Source: Desulfobaccales bacterium
Lineage (GTDB): Bacteria; Desulfobacterota; Desulfobaccia; Desulfobaccales; 0-14-0-80-60-11
Direction of reading: 5' to 3'
DNA length: 64,000 bases
Assembly (NCBI GenBank): GCA_041648175.1
Contig: JBAZPO010000003.1
Location: 186,001 to 250,000 of the forward strand
A program made the translations under genes and the position numbers. Positions 50,588 to 58,514 of this stretch are shown here, piece by piece (position 1 is the first letter of the stretch; each line of letters starts with the position of its first letter). Under the pieces are notes generated by a model. The model searched no databases. It had not been told where the DNA came from and saw only the letters and a program-made list of their open reading frames with translations.

Positions 50588-50911
50588 TTATTGGGTAACG
50601 GGCGGAGGGCTGGGCTGGGTGTTGGGCTGATAGTTACGGCCGCCACCCCGATTACCCCGGCGCCCCATGTTGGCCTGGGGGTTATTGTTCCAGTTTCCCT
50701 GGGTATTCTGGTAGCCTTGGTTAATGGGGCACGTGCCGGAGCCCGCGCCATATCCCATGCCTTGGCCCTGGCCTTGCCCGCAGCCCCAGCCCTGGCCACC
50801 CTGCCCCTGTTGGCCTTTGCCGCGCATTTGCGCCATACCGGGCACCGCCCAGAGCATGACCATGGCCAAAGCCAGGACTATACCGATTGTCAACCACTTA
50901 TTTTTTTTCAT
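50588..50911 (-). CDS. Small secreted Gly/Gln-rich hypothetical protein
   Basis: 107 residues with a clear signal peptide (MKKNKWLTIGIVLALAMVML... cleavage near AMA/Q28). The mature part is low-complexity: a GQ/GM-rich block (about 30-58), one CPIN segment and an Asn/Gly/Arg tail. Two Cys may form a disulphide or bind metal. Strong ribosome site (AAAGGAGAGCTAAG). Last gene of an operon with anti-sigma and Metal_resist genes and a terminator. Likely periplasmic or extracellular; function unknown. Low-complexity Gly-rich proteins next to Metal_resist genes suggest a metal- or stress-linked periplasmic role, which is inference. Confidence 0.7.
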   Translation of the reverse strand: MKKNKWLTIGIVLALAMVMLWAVPGMAQMRGKGQQGQGGQGWGCGQGQGQGMGYGAGSGTCPINQGYQNTQGNWNNNPQANMGRRGNRGGGRNYQPNTQPSPPPVTQ

Positions 50912-50956
50912 CTTAGCTCTCCTTTGCGTGATTCCGGGTTGGCATCACACCGTTAT

Positions 50957-51541
50957 TTACTTTGGGCCTTCCCCGGGGGGCGGACCTCCCTGGGGAGGCG
51001 GACCCGGCCCCATGCCACGGCCCATGCCCTGCCTCATACCGGGACCTCGATGGCGCCCGAAGCCGGGACCCATGGGCCCACAGGCACCTTCCGGGCCGCA
51101 TAAATGGGTCTGCACCTTGCTTAAGAACGCGGTCCGCTGTTGAGGATTCAGGGTTTTCCGGAAGGCCAACATAAACCGCACCATTTCTTCTTCCAGGCTG
51201 CCTTGCAGATTGCTGATTTCCTTCACTTTGGCCTGAATGGCGCTCATGGGAGTGGCTTCGTTCTGGATCAGGTTAAAGAGTTCCTGGCGCTTTTGGGCCA
51301 ACTCCTGCTTGATTTCACCCACCTTGCGACGATGCTCGGGAAACAGGCCGTGCAGGGCCTGACGCTGGGAGCTATCCAGGTTGAGCTCACTCCACAGCGC
51401 GCGCAGGGGCAGCGGCGGGGTCGACTGAGCCAAAACATTCTGCTGCTGATCCTGGTGGCGCAGGTAGGCGAAGGTGCCGATGGTGCCCAAGTTCAGCGCC
51501 ACAGAAAAAATCACCAGATATATGAGCCAGTCTCGTTTCAC
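50957..51541 (-). CDS. Periplasmic Metal_resist / CpxP-ZraP-like protein
   Basis: 194 residues: membrane anchor (about 7-27, IYLVIFSVALNLGTIGTFAYL), then an alpha-helical domain of the Metal_resist (PF13801) / CpxP-like fold with SELNLDSSQRQALHGLFPEHRRKVGEIKQ and LRKTLNPQQRTAF-type LTxxQ elements. The C-terminal 45 residues are Gly/Pro/Met/His-rich, plausible soft-metal binding. Members such as CnrX and ZraP sense or buffer metals and modulate ECF sigma or two-component signalling. The start is GTG at 51541, overlapping the anti-sigma stop as GTGA. Part of the sigma/anti-sigma group on this strand. Confidence 0.88.
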   Translation of the reverse strand: MKRDWLIYLVIFSVALNLGTIGTFAYLRHQDQQQNVLAQSTPPLPLRALWSELNLDSSQRQALHGLFPEHRRKVGEIKQELAQKRQELFNLIQNEATPMSAIQAKVKEISNLQGSLEEEMVRFMLAFRKTLNPQQRTAFLSKVQTHLCGPEGACGPMGPGFGRHRGPGMRQGMGRGMGPGPPPQGGPPPGEGPK

Positions 51542-51975
51542 GGGAGGATGCCGTTGCCGTCGTCAGGTTGATAAGAAGCCACGATGGTGCCCAAAGAGCC
51601 CTGGGGATAATCTTGGAAGACCTCCAGGCTGGCCACTTCCGACGCCGTCCCGCTGGACGCCGCCGGATCATAAAAGCTCCGGGCCATGCCGCCGCCCAAG
51701 GCGACGCCCAGAACCAGGCAGGCGGCCAAGGCCACGGACTGCCACCACTGCCGGCGGCGGCGGGGCTGCATCTGAGCCAGGACTTTCTCGGCCAGGCCCG
51801 GAGGCACCGGCGCCGAAAGCTCGCCCAGAGCCGTCTCCAAGGCCGTCAACTGGCGCCACTCTCGCCGGCAGGCTGCGCACCTCGAAACATGGGCCGAAAG
51901 GAGGGCTTCGGTGGTTTCGTCCAACTCCGCGTCCAGCCAGGCGGATAATTGTTCTCGTACTTCTTGGCATTCCAT
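51538..51975 (-). CDS. Anti-sigma factor, zinc-finger (zf-HC2) type
   Basis: 145 residues. The N-terminal zinc-binding anti-sigma domain (MECQEVREQLSAWLDAELDE... HVSRCAACRREW) has the HxxxCxxC motif. One transmembrane helix (about 82-100, VALAACLVLGVALGGGMA) leads to a short periplasmic tail. It would hold an ECF sigma factor at the membrane until an envelope or metal signal releases it. The natural partner is the sigma factor gene at 54423-54977, 2.4 kb away on the same strand, with plus-strand genes in between. Overlaps the Metal_resist gene by 4 bases. Confidence 0.87.
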   Translation of the reverse strand: MECQEVREQLSAWLDAELDETTEALLSAHVSRCAACRREWRQLTALETALGELSAPVPPGLAEKVLAQMQPRRRRQWWQSVALAACLVLGVALGGGMARSFYDPAASSGTASEVASLEVFQDYPQGSLGTIVASYQPDDGNGILP

Positions 51976-52761
51976 GGCGTATCGTGTTCCTGAGGAAATT
52001 TATCCTTTAGTAATTAAAACACCATACCTGATAAAATCCGGCGCGGCAGCCATAATTTTTCTTGACAGGCAATAACGCTGGGGGCCGGGGGCGACCATCC
52101 CACTATAAGCCATTCCGCTAAGAATTGTTCATGATGAGAGAAAAAAATGGCTTTTAAACGGCCTTTAGTCCCTCAAAACAACCCCAATAATCGCCGGAAA
52201 TGGCCGGACGCGGGACCAGTTGGGCAGAAAAAGTCGCATATGTGCCGGGCCATTGCGAGGTGCCCTCGCCCTATAACCGGCCTAAACCCGCGTGCTGGCG
52301 CGTTCCGGCCGACGCAGTGTCAGGGGTGTGCCGCGCCTGTCCCAGGGTTAAAATCCGGCTTTCGCAAAAATTAGCCATTAATATCAACAAATTAATGCTG
52401 GCCCGGCATCCCTGTCCCGGGACGCGGCACAGGGGGGGCGGCTTTCGCCTGCCCATTTTCCTCAGGTTGGCCAGCAGTGTGCCACTTTTATCTCGGCAGG
52501 GCATAGTGACAGCATAAACTCAAGACTGCGTGGGCATCCAGCAATGATGAGAAAGGTGACAGGCTTTTCCTTCAGCGTCTCTGCGGTTAATTTTTTTCAC
52601 CGCAGAGGCGCAGAGAACGCAGAGGGGGCTTATGTTCAATCCTTAAGTGATTGCGTATATTATCAGGGCCTCTTTCCTTGACGCCGCTAGCGGCCATGAT
52701 TATTTTTCCCCTAAACGCACCAGTGACGACCGCCCAGTCCTGGGGTCAAAGGAGGGAGTTC
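51976..52761. other. Gene-free stretch before the ferritin-like gene
   Basis: About 790 bases without a convincing gene. Frames of up to 105 codons at 52147-52517 lack domains, ribosome sites and sensible composition. The stretch contains a GC-rich hairpin-prone part (about 52320-52450) and an interspersed repeat (52575-52611), and it separates the anti-sigma gene from what looks like inserted DNA. The anti-sigma promoter should lie near its left edge but none was recognised. Confidence 0.5.
52575..52611. repeat. Interspersed inverted repeat of the CGCAGAGGCGCAGAG type
   Basis: Arms 52575-52587 (GCGTCTCTGCGGT) and 52599-52611 (ACCGCAGAGGCGC) match at 12 of 13 positions around an AT-rich spacer; the following bases continue CAGAGAACGCAGAG. 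Sequences of this kind are common intergenic dispersed elements in many bacterial genomes. Confidence 0.6.
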
Positions 52762-53046
52762 ATGTTATCACAGATACCGGTGGATTTTAGCAAAGTCGCC
52801 AAAAATGATCTTGACAAGGAAATTCTCCGCGCAGCCATCATTGCTGAGCTTGATGCCATTAATCTTTACGATCAGATGGCGGCTCTGGCAACCGACAAGG
52901 ACATTAAAAAGGTCCTGCTGGATATCGCCCGGGAGGAAAAGACCCACGTAGGGGAATTCCAGACGATGCTTTTGCGCCTGGACGCCGAACAGGTCAAGGA
53001 AATGGAGCACGCCAAAAAAGAGATCAAGGAGCTTACCGGGAAGTAG
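52762..53046 (+). CDS. Ferritin-like protein related to encapsulin-associated Flp
   Basis: 94 residues, mostly two long helices. The core (AAIIAELDAINLYDQMAA, then LLDIAREEKTHVGEFQ) carries the Glu, Glu and His expected for the di-iron site formed between subunits of encapsulated-ferritin half-ferritins. From memory it closely resembles the ferritin-like domain fused to the encapsulin shell protein of Pyrococcus, but here it stands alone and no encapsulin is in the window. Iron oxidation/storage is the family role. ATG at 52762 has AAAGGAGGGAGTTC, an excellent site; longer in-frame starts are poor. No C-terminal cargo-loading peptide is obvious (ends KELTGK). Confidence 0.82.
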   Translation: MLSQIPVDFSKVAKNDLDKEILRAAIIAELDAINLYDQMAALATDKDIKKVLLDIAREEKTHVGEFQTMLLRLDAEQVKEMEHAKKEIKELTGK

Positions 53047-53091
53047 TACCACATGCGTTCAAAAAGCTATTTCAAGTAGTCACAGGTTGTA

Positions 53092-53143
53092 GCCTGCCCC
53101 TGCACAGGCGAGACGCCTGTGCCACCATTTTGAATGCGAATTG
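53092..53143. repeat. Dispersed hairpin repeat, copy A
   Basis: Contains perfect 9-bp hairpin GCACAGGCG (53102-53110) AGA CGCCTGTGC (53114-53122) and flanks that recur almost unchanged at 54351-54401. REP-like intergenic element. Confidence 0.75.
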
Positions 53144-53161
53144 GTATAAGAAGGTTTCGAA

Positions 53162-54238
53162 GTGAAAATCCATGAAATTCGGGCAGCCGTTATCCGTGAA
53201 CCCGGCTCATTACAGATCGAAGCGCTCGAAATGGAAGGGCCGCGGGAAGATGAAGTCCTGGTGCGTCTCAAAGCGACGGGCATTTGCCATACCGACATAG
53301 ATTTATGCGATGATTGGCGCGGACCTCCCGCGGTGTTGGGCCATGAGGGCGCGGGCACCGTGACAGAGGTCGGCAAGAAGATAACGGGTGTCAAGCCCGG
53401 CGATCATGTCGTACTCTCCTATCAGTCTTGCGGCCAATGCCGAGCATGCCGAGACGGACACCCGGTGAATTGCGAGCACTTCTGGGAGGCGAACTTCGGT
53501 TTGGCGCGCCTGGACGGCAGCAATGCCTTGGAGCGCAGCGGCGTTAAGGGGCACTTCTTCGGCCAATCATCTTTTGCCACCCACGTCCTGGCGACTGAAC
53601 GCAACCTCGTCAAAGTTCAAAAAGACCTGCCTCTTGACCTCCTGGCTCCGCTCGGCTGCGGCCTCCAGACCGGAGCCGGGACGGTGATGAATTCTTTGAA
53701 TGTCCCTAAAGGGGCAAGTATTGCCATCTTCGGCACGGGAGCGGTAGGTTTGGCGGCAGTCATGGCGGCGCGCCTTGTTGGCGCGGACCCGATCATAGGG
53801 GTCGACATGAATGCGGCGCGGCTCAAGCTCGCTTTGGAGTTGGGCGCCACCCACGTAATCAACAGCCGGAATGAGGATGTCGCCTCTTGCATCAGGGAAT
53901 ATACCGGTGGTGGCGTTGATTACGTCCTGGAAATAACCGGCGCCTCAAACATGTACCACCTCGCCGTTGAGGTTTTGAAGGCTCGGGGCACCGTGGCGCT
54001 TATTGCCAGGCCGAACGGCTCAACTTCCTTGTCCGAGGGACGGAAAATCTTAAGCATAATCCAGGGGGATGCGGTGCCGCAGTATTTTATCCCTAAACTC
54101 ATCGAGCTGTATCGGGCCGGGCTGTTTCCCTTTGACCGCCTGGTCAAGTTCTATGATTTCAGCGAGATCAACCGGGCCATGGCCGATGCCAGACAGGGCG
54201 ACACGATCAAGCCTGTGCTGCGCATCAACGAGGAATAG
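53162..54238 (+). CDS. Zinc-dependent alcohol dehydrogenase, MDR family (aryl/benzyl alcohol type)
   Basis: 358 residues. Catalytic zinc site in TGICHTDIDL (Cys) and GHEGAGTV (His/Glu); structural-zinc Cys set in SCGQCRACRDGHPVNCE; NAD-binding IAIFGTGAVGLAAVMAARLVGA and VDMNAARLKLA. The overall form resembles class III / aryl-alcohol dehydrogenases. Oxidises a primary or aryl alcohol with NAD; the substrate is unknown. The GTG start at 53162 follows GAAGGTTTCGAA, a fair site. It is the only plus-strand operon member with the ferritin-like gene upstream, 115 bases away, and lies between two copies of a hairpin repeat. Confidence 0.9.
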   Translation: MKIHEIRAAVIREPGSLQIEALEMEGPREDEVLVRLKATGICHTDIDLCDDWRGPPAVLGHEGAGTVTEVGKKITGVKPGDHVVLSYQSCGQCRACRDGHPVNCEHFWEANFGLARLDGSNALERSGVKGHFFGQSSFATHVLATERNLVKVQKDLPLDLLAPLGCGLQTGAGTVMNSLNVPKGASIAIFGTGAVGLAAVMAARLVGADPIIGVDMNAARLKLALELGATHVINSRNEDVASCIREYTGGGVDYVLEITGASNMYHLAVEVLKARGTVALIARPNGSTSLSEGRKILSIIQGDAVPQYFIPKLIELYRAGLFPFDRLVKFYDFSEINRAMADARQGDTIKPVLRINEE

Positions 54239-54285
54239 GAAGGACTTGCAATGTCTGATGCTATGTTGAGCTTATAAGTGCAAAA

Positions 54286-54303
54286 CGCAGGCTAAAGCCT
54301 GCG
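54286..54303. repeat. Short hairpin repeat CGCAGGC-TAAA-GCCTGCG
   Basis: Perfect 7-bp stem (54286-54292 / 54297-54303) followed by GCTACCA. This resembles REP-type dispersed elements found between genes; it lies in the spacer after the dehydrogenase and before the repeat copy at 54351. Confidence 0.6.
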
Positions 54304-54350
54304 GCTACCAATTACTTGAATGCTTTTCGTACGAAGCCGCAAGCTTTATA

Positions 54351-54401
54351 GGCTGCGCCTGCACAGGCGAGACGCCTGTGCCACCATTTGAATGCGGATT
54401 G
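54351..54401. repeat. Dispersed hairpin repeat, copy B
   Basis: Direct-orientation copy of the element at 53092-53143. Stem GCACAGGCG (54361-54369) AGA CGCCTGTGC (54373-54381), then CCACCATTTGAATGCG with only a few differences from copy A. The two copies bracket the dehydrogenase gene. Confidence 0.75.
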
Positions 54402-54422
54402 CTCTCAGCCAACCCCGCCAGC

Positions 54423-54977
54423 TTATAAATAATCCTGCAACGCCTTTTTCAAGAACTGCCTCGCCCGTTTAAGCAAGCCATCCACCGCCTGGGGACTGAG
54501 GCCCATTTCCTCGGCGATTTCCTGGTAGGACATCCCCGCAAAGCGTTTCAGGACCAGGGCCCGGCGCTGGTTTTCGGGCAGGGCGTTTAAGAGCTGCTCC
54601 AACTGGCGGCTTAAATCCTGCTCCTCCAAGGCTTGCAGGGGGTTGGCCCCGGCATCGGCCACCAGGGGTGCATCATCTCGGTCGAGGGACTCCTGGGGGT
54701 GGCGCTGGCGCAAGAGATTGAGGCAGTGGTTGGCGGTGATGCGGTGCAGCCAGGCGCTCACCGTGGCCTTGGGCTCAAAGCGGTGGGCATGCTCATAAAC
54801 CTTGAGAAAGACCTCCTGGAGGGCGTCTTCAGCCTCCAGGGGATCTTTCAGCAGACGGTAGGCGACCTGGTAGAGACGGCTCTGATGGCGGCGAATGAGC
54901 TCCGCCAGGGCAGCCTGGTCTCCCCGGGCCACCCGCCGGAGCACGGCGTAATCCAGATCGGTGGGCTCGGCGGTCAA
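54423..54977 (-). CDS. ECF-type RNA polymerase sigma factor
   Basis: 184 residues. Region 2 (LIRRHQSRLYQVAYRLLKDPLEAEDALQEVFLKVYEHAHRF) and region 4 (LPENQRRALVLKRFAGMSYQEIAEEMGLSPQAVDGLLKRARQFLK) are both complete, joined by an 80-residue linker; region 3 is absent as usual for group 4. Directs transcription of envelope-stress or metal-response genes. The likely TTG start overlaps the upstream gene's stop (TTGA). The partner anti-sigma gene is normally adjacent but lies 2.4 kb on, split by plus-strand genes and repeats. Confidence 0.9.
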   Translation of the reverse strand: MTAEPTDLDYAVLRRVARGDQAALAELIRRHQSRLYQVAYRLLKDPLEAEDALQEVFLKVYEHAHRFEPKATVSAWLHRITANHCLNLLRQRHPQESLDRDDAPLVADAGANPLQALEEQDLSRQLEQLLNALPENQRRALVLKRFAGMSYQEIAEEMGLSPQAVDGLLKRARQFLKKALQDYL

Positions 54978-55339
54978 AACAGGGTGAGGAGGATGATATC
55001 GTCCTTCTTGCAGGCCCGGAGCTTTTCCATGTGGCGCAGAGGGGCGAACTCCCGCCGCAACCCCTCTTCATTCAGGCCCAGATGGGTGGCGGCTTCGGCC
55101 ATAGGCACCTCGCCCCGTTCCTTCACCAGGTTAAAAAGCTTCTGTTGCGTTGGGGTCAAATCATGCCCACCGGGGACGTCCTTGAGGCTCTTGGCCGTGT
55201 GCACCGCCCAGGGGTCGCAGACCACGGTGGGGGTTAAGGCGTCCATGTAACAGTCCTCGCAGATTTCCTCCCCGCGAAATTCCTTAACCTCGCCGGCGTC
55301 CACCGCGGTACCGCACTTGGCGCATTGCTTATCCGACAT
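54974..55339 (-). CDS. Zinc-ribbon plus winged-helix regulatory protein, hypothetical
   Basis: 121 residues. N-terminal zinc-ribbon-like CxxC pair (CAKCGTAVDAGEVKEF ... CEDCYMDAL, about 5-32), then a winged-helix-type segment (about 60-115: LTPTQQKLFNLVKERGEVPMAEAATHLGLNEEGLRREFAPL). Could bind DNA or RNA polymerase. The stop overlaps the sigma-factor start, so it is co-translated with the sigma factor and may modulate it. Good site AGGAGGCGAGGCAGT before ATG. No exact family recognised. A small protein tied to an ECF operon, of possible interest as a regulator. Confidence 0.65.
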   Translation of the reverse strand: MSDKQCAKCGTAVDAGEVKEFRGEEICEDCYMDALTPTVVCDPWAVHTAKSLKDVPGGHDLTPTQQKLFNLVKERGEVPMAEAATHLGLNEEGLRREFAPLRHMEKLRACKKDDIILLTLF

Positions 55340-55498
55340 ACTGCCTCGCCTCCTATCATTTTAGACCCTGAAGAGCCTGAGGAGTTATGCTCGTTGCCAA
55401 AAATTTTTTCCTGCTCACCCTTCACCCTCACCCACAGGGGAGAGGAGGAAAAGGAAAGAACGTTTGGCAGGCGCTATAATCGACTCCCCATAGGCCCT

Positions 55499-55527
55499 GA
55501 AAAAAGGGGGCGGTGCAAACACCGCCC
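55499..55527 (-). terminator. Intrinsic terminator of the 55575-55979 gene
   Basis: Stem GGGCGGTG (55508-55515) / CACCGCCC (55520-55527) with a CAAA loop. On the minus strand the stem is followed by C-rich bases and six T (complement of 55500-55505). Confidence 0.85.
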
Positions 55528-55574
55528 GCCCCCGAAAGAAGGGGTAAACCAGAGCCGATCAGCAGGCTAATCAA

Positions 55575-55979
55575 CTATAATTCGTAACTCCCCTCCATCT
55601 CCAGGACAAATTCGCCATGCTTGTCAGAGGGCTTGACAACAAAAGTGCCGCTCCCTTTGAGGGTGCTCAACTTGCCGATGCCTTTGTAGACCTCCCATTT
55701 CCCCTTGGTCATGGCACCCTGTTTGTCTCCGTGGAAGCGGGAGTAAACTGCACCGTTCTGGTAGATAGTGGTGGCATAGCCGCTCATGGGGCCGTCGCCT
55801 TTGATGCGGTCATGAAAACCGACGCTGCGCCGGGAAACAAACTCGCCGGCCACGCCGGGGGTGTAATTAAGGGGCTCACCCTCCATTTCGGTGAGCATCA
55901 GGGTGTGGTCAGGGACATCGCCCACGGAAAGCAATTCCCGGCGGGTGACGTAAATCTTGAAGCTGGCTTTGCGTTGCAT
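55575..55979 (-). CDS. Hypothetical single-domain protein
   Basis: 134 residues, mostly short beta strands; no signal peptide or membrane segment. Motifs LMLTEMEGEP, VGFHDRIKGDGPMSGYATTIYQNG, WEVYKGIGKLSTLKGSGTFVVKP suggest a small beta-barrel with a repeated G-x-G-x-F strand (AOC-barrel / DUF3224-like), but this is only a resemblance. Strong ribosome site CAAGGAGGTACCACC. Own terminator follows. Function unknown; unrelated to its neighbour gyrB as far as can be seen. Confidence 0.72.
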   Translation of the reverse strand: MQRKASFKIYVTRRELLSVGDVPDHTLMLTEMEGEPLNYTPGVAGEFVSRRSVGFHDRIKGDGPMSGYATTIYQNGAVYSRFHGDKQGAMTKGKWEVYKGIGKLSTLKGSGTFVVKPSDKHGEFVLEMEGSYEL

Positions 55980-56048
55980 GGTGGTACCTCCTTGAAAAGG
56001 TGGTTGTATGGATGCAAGCCGTTGTCTCGCTCCTGATCACTCAAGATG

Positions 56049-58487
56049 TTAAATATCCAGTTCGTTCAATTCAAGTACGTTGTTCTGAATAAATTCCCGC
56101 CGGGGTTCAACTTTATCGCCCATGAGGACGTTGAATATATAGTCCGCCTCGCCAGCGTCGGCTATATTGACTTTCAAAAGAGTCCGGGTCTCGGGGTCCA
56201 TGGTGGTTTCCCAGAGCTGCTCGGGATTCATCTCGCCCAGGCCTTTGAAGCGCTGGATCGTTATGCCTTTTTGCCCTTCCTCCAGGACGAAGGCTAACAA
56301 CAGATCCAGGTCAACAAAATCCCAGGTCTTGTCCTTACTCTCCAGGTGGTGGGGCGGGGCCTTGAAGTCGGCCATGTCCTGGGAGTCCAGGCGCACCAGG
56401 GCTTGAAAGTCGCTGCTCCCCAATAGCTCCCAGTCAAGGCGGATTTCCACAGCGTCGCGCCCGTGGGTCGTCACGAGCAGCGCCCAGCAGGTGTGCTCCT
56501 CATCGAATTCCAGGCGTGCCGTTAACTTTTTCGTGGCGTTCAGGGCCTGCAGCACTGCTTGCAGCCCTTCTTCCTGGCGCAGGCTCTCTTTGGAGACCAC
56601 ACCATGGTCCAGGAGCAGGCGCACCACTTTTTTGGCCAGACCGCGTTTTTCGAAACGGTTCAAGTATTCCTGAAAGGCAATAACCTTTTCCAAGGCCTGG
56701 GACAGGGGGGCCCCTTCCAGGGTGCGCTGGGGGCCCAGGCGCAGGCGCTTCTTTTCGATGCCCCGCTGGAGCAGGTAGGTTTTGAACTCGCTGTCATCTT
56801 TGAGATAGGTTTTTTCATTGCCCCGGGTCAGGCGGTACAGGGGGGGCTGGGCGATGTAGAGGTAGCCACCCTCCACCAGGGGGGCCATCTGCCGGTAGAA
56901 AAAGGTGAGGAGGAGCGTGCGGATGTGAGCCCCGTCCACGTCAGCGTCCGTCATGATGATGACCTTATGGTAGCGCAGGTCATCCATGTTGACGACTTCC
57001 TGGGAGAGGTCGGAGCCCAGGGAAGAGATCAGGGTGCGAACCTCCGTGTTCTCCAGCATTTTCTCGAAGCGGGCCTTCTCGACGTTGATGATCTTGCCCT
57101 TCAAGGGCAGGATGGCCTGGAAGCGCCGGTCCCGGGCCTGTTTGGCGGAGCCGCCGGCGGAGTCGCCCTCCACCAGGTAAATCTCCCGGCGGGACGGGTC
57201 CCGTTCCTGGCAGTCGGCCAGCTTGCCCGGCAGGGTCATGTCTCCCAAAGCGCCTTTCTTGCGCACCAGGTCCCGGGCGCGGCGGGCCGCTTCCCGGGCC
57301 CGGGCAGCCTCCAGGAGCTTGGTAAGGATTTGCCTGGCCAGCGCAGGATTTTCCCCCATGAACGTCAACAGGTGCTCGTAGAGCATATTTTCCACCAGGC
57401 CTTTGACTTCGCTGTTGCCCAGCTTGGTCTTGGTCTGGCCCTCGAACTGGGGGTGGGGTAGCTTGACGCTGATCACCGCGATGAGCCCCTCCCGGATGTC
57501 CTCACCCTGGAGGTGGCCGTTCTTGAGATTCTTGGGCAGGTCGCTTGCGCCCATGTACTGATTGATGGCCCGGGTGAGCCCGGCTTTGAAGCCAGAAAGG
57601 TGCGAGCCGCCTTCCCGGGTGTTGATGTTGTTGGCAAAGGAGAAGATCTGCTCGTTGTACGTGTCGTTGTATTGGCAGGCGATCTCCATCTGGATGCCGC
57701 CCTTGGACCCGGTCAAATAAATCGGGTCCGGATGGATGGGGGTCTTGTTGCGGTTGAGATACTGGACGAAGGAGACGATGCCGCCTTCGTAGTGAAATTC
57801 GTTTTTGCGGCCCGAGAGCTCGTCCAGCAGATTAATGCGCACCCCGCCGTTGAGGAAGGAAAGCTCCCGGAGGCGCTGGGCTAAGATCTCGTAATTGAAA
57901 TTGGTCTCGGTAAAAATTTGGGAATCAGGGAGGAAGGTCACCTTGGTGCCCCGGCGCTTGGTCTTGCCGGTGACGGTGAGCGGCGTGGCGGTTTTGCCCC
58001 GTTCGTAGCGCTGGTGATAAACCTGGCCGTCCCGGCGGATCTCGACCTCAAGGTATTCGGAGAGGGCGTTGACCACCGAAACCCCGACGCCGTGGAGGCC
58101 TCCGGAGACTTTGTAGGCGCCGGAATCGAATTTGCCGCCGGCGTGCAGGCGGGTCATAACCACTTCCACGGCAGGCAGATTTTCGCCTTCGTGTAAGTCC
58201 ACGGGAATGCCCCGGCCGTTGTCTTCTACGGTGACGCTGTTGTCCGAATGGACGATGACCTTGATTTCGTCGCAATGCCCGCCCATGGCCTCGTCGATGG
58301 AGTTGTCCACCACCTCGTAGACCAGGTGGTGGAGGCCTTCAGGACCGGTATTGCCGATATACATGGACGGCCGTTCCCGTACGGGGTCCAGGCCCTTGAG
58401 GACCTGAATCTTTCCGGCGCCGTATTCCGAGTCGGGTGTGAGATTACTCTCAGCGTTACCTTCATACTCGTCTTCAGGACCAGCCAA
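56049..58487 (-). CDS. gyrB: DNA gyrase subunit B
   Basis: 812 residues from the TTG at 58487, chosen because AAAAGGAG precedes it at ideal spacing; an in-frame TTG at 58511 would put that site inside the gene. GHKL ATPase motifs: EVVDNSIDEAMGG, VEDNGRGIPVD, SGGLHGVGVSVVNAL. TOPRIM: EIYLVEGDSAGGSAKQARDR and DADVDGAHIRTLLLTFF. A Gram-negative-type insert follows TOPRIM (about 560-740), and the C-terminal QRFKGLGEMNPEQLWETTMDP is intact. Introduces negative supercoils with GyrA, which is not in the window. Stops before the small hypothetical gene downstream. Confidence 0.96.
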   Translation of the reverse strand: MAGPEDEYEGNAESNLTPDSEYGAGKIQVLKGLDPVRERPSMYIGNTGPEGLHHLVYEVVDNSIDEAMGGHCDEIKVIVHSDNSVTVEDNGRGIPVDLHEGENLPAVEVVMTRLHAGGKFDSGAYKVSGGLHGVGVSVVNALSEYLEVEIRRDGQVYHQRYERGKTATPLTVTGKTKRRGTKVTFLPDSQIFTETNFNYEILAQRLRELSFLNGGVRINLLDELSGRKNEFHYEGGIVSFVQYLNRNKTPIHPDPIYLTGSKGGIQMEIACQYNDTYNEQIFSFANNINTREGGSHLSGFKAGLTRAINQYMGASDLPKNLKNGHLQGEDIREGLIAVISVKLPHPQFEGQTKTKLGNSEVKGLVENMLYEHLLTFMGENPALARQILTKLLEAARAREAARRARDLVRKKGALGDMTLPGKLADCQERDPSRREIYLVEGDSAGGSAKQARDRRFQAILPLKGKIINVEKARFEKMLENTEVRTLISSLGSDLSQEVVNMDDLRYHKVIIMTDADVDGAHIRTLLLTFFYRQMAPLVEGGYLYIAQPPLYRLTRGNEKTYLKDDSEFKTYLLQRGIEKKRLRLGPQRTLEGAPLSQALEKVIAFQEYLNRFEKRGLAKKVVRLLLDHGVVSKESLRQEEGLQAVLQALNATKKLTARLEFDEEHTCWALLVTTHGRDAVEIRLDWELLGSSDFQALVRLDSQDMADFKAPPHHLESKDKTWDFVDLDLLLAFVLEEGQKGITIQRFKGLGEMNPEQLWETTMDPETRTLLKVNIADAGEADYIFNVLMGDKVEPRREFIQNNVLELNELDI

Positions 58488-58514
58488 ATCGTTACTCCTT
58501 TTCTGGGTCAAGAA

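Noticed and set aside
52147..52517. Two overlapping short frames (75 and 105 codons)
   Set aside because: Arg/Pro/Cys-rich shadow-like translation of GC-rich spacer with no start site or domain.
56559..57461. 300-codon plus-strand frame inside gyrB
   Set aside because: Runs antisense to conserved GyrB motifs in a high-GC gene; composition is that of a shadow frame and no domain is seen.
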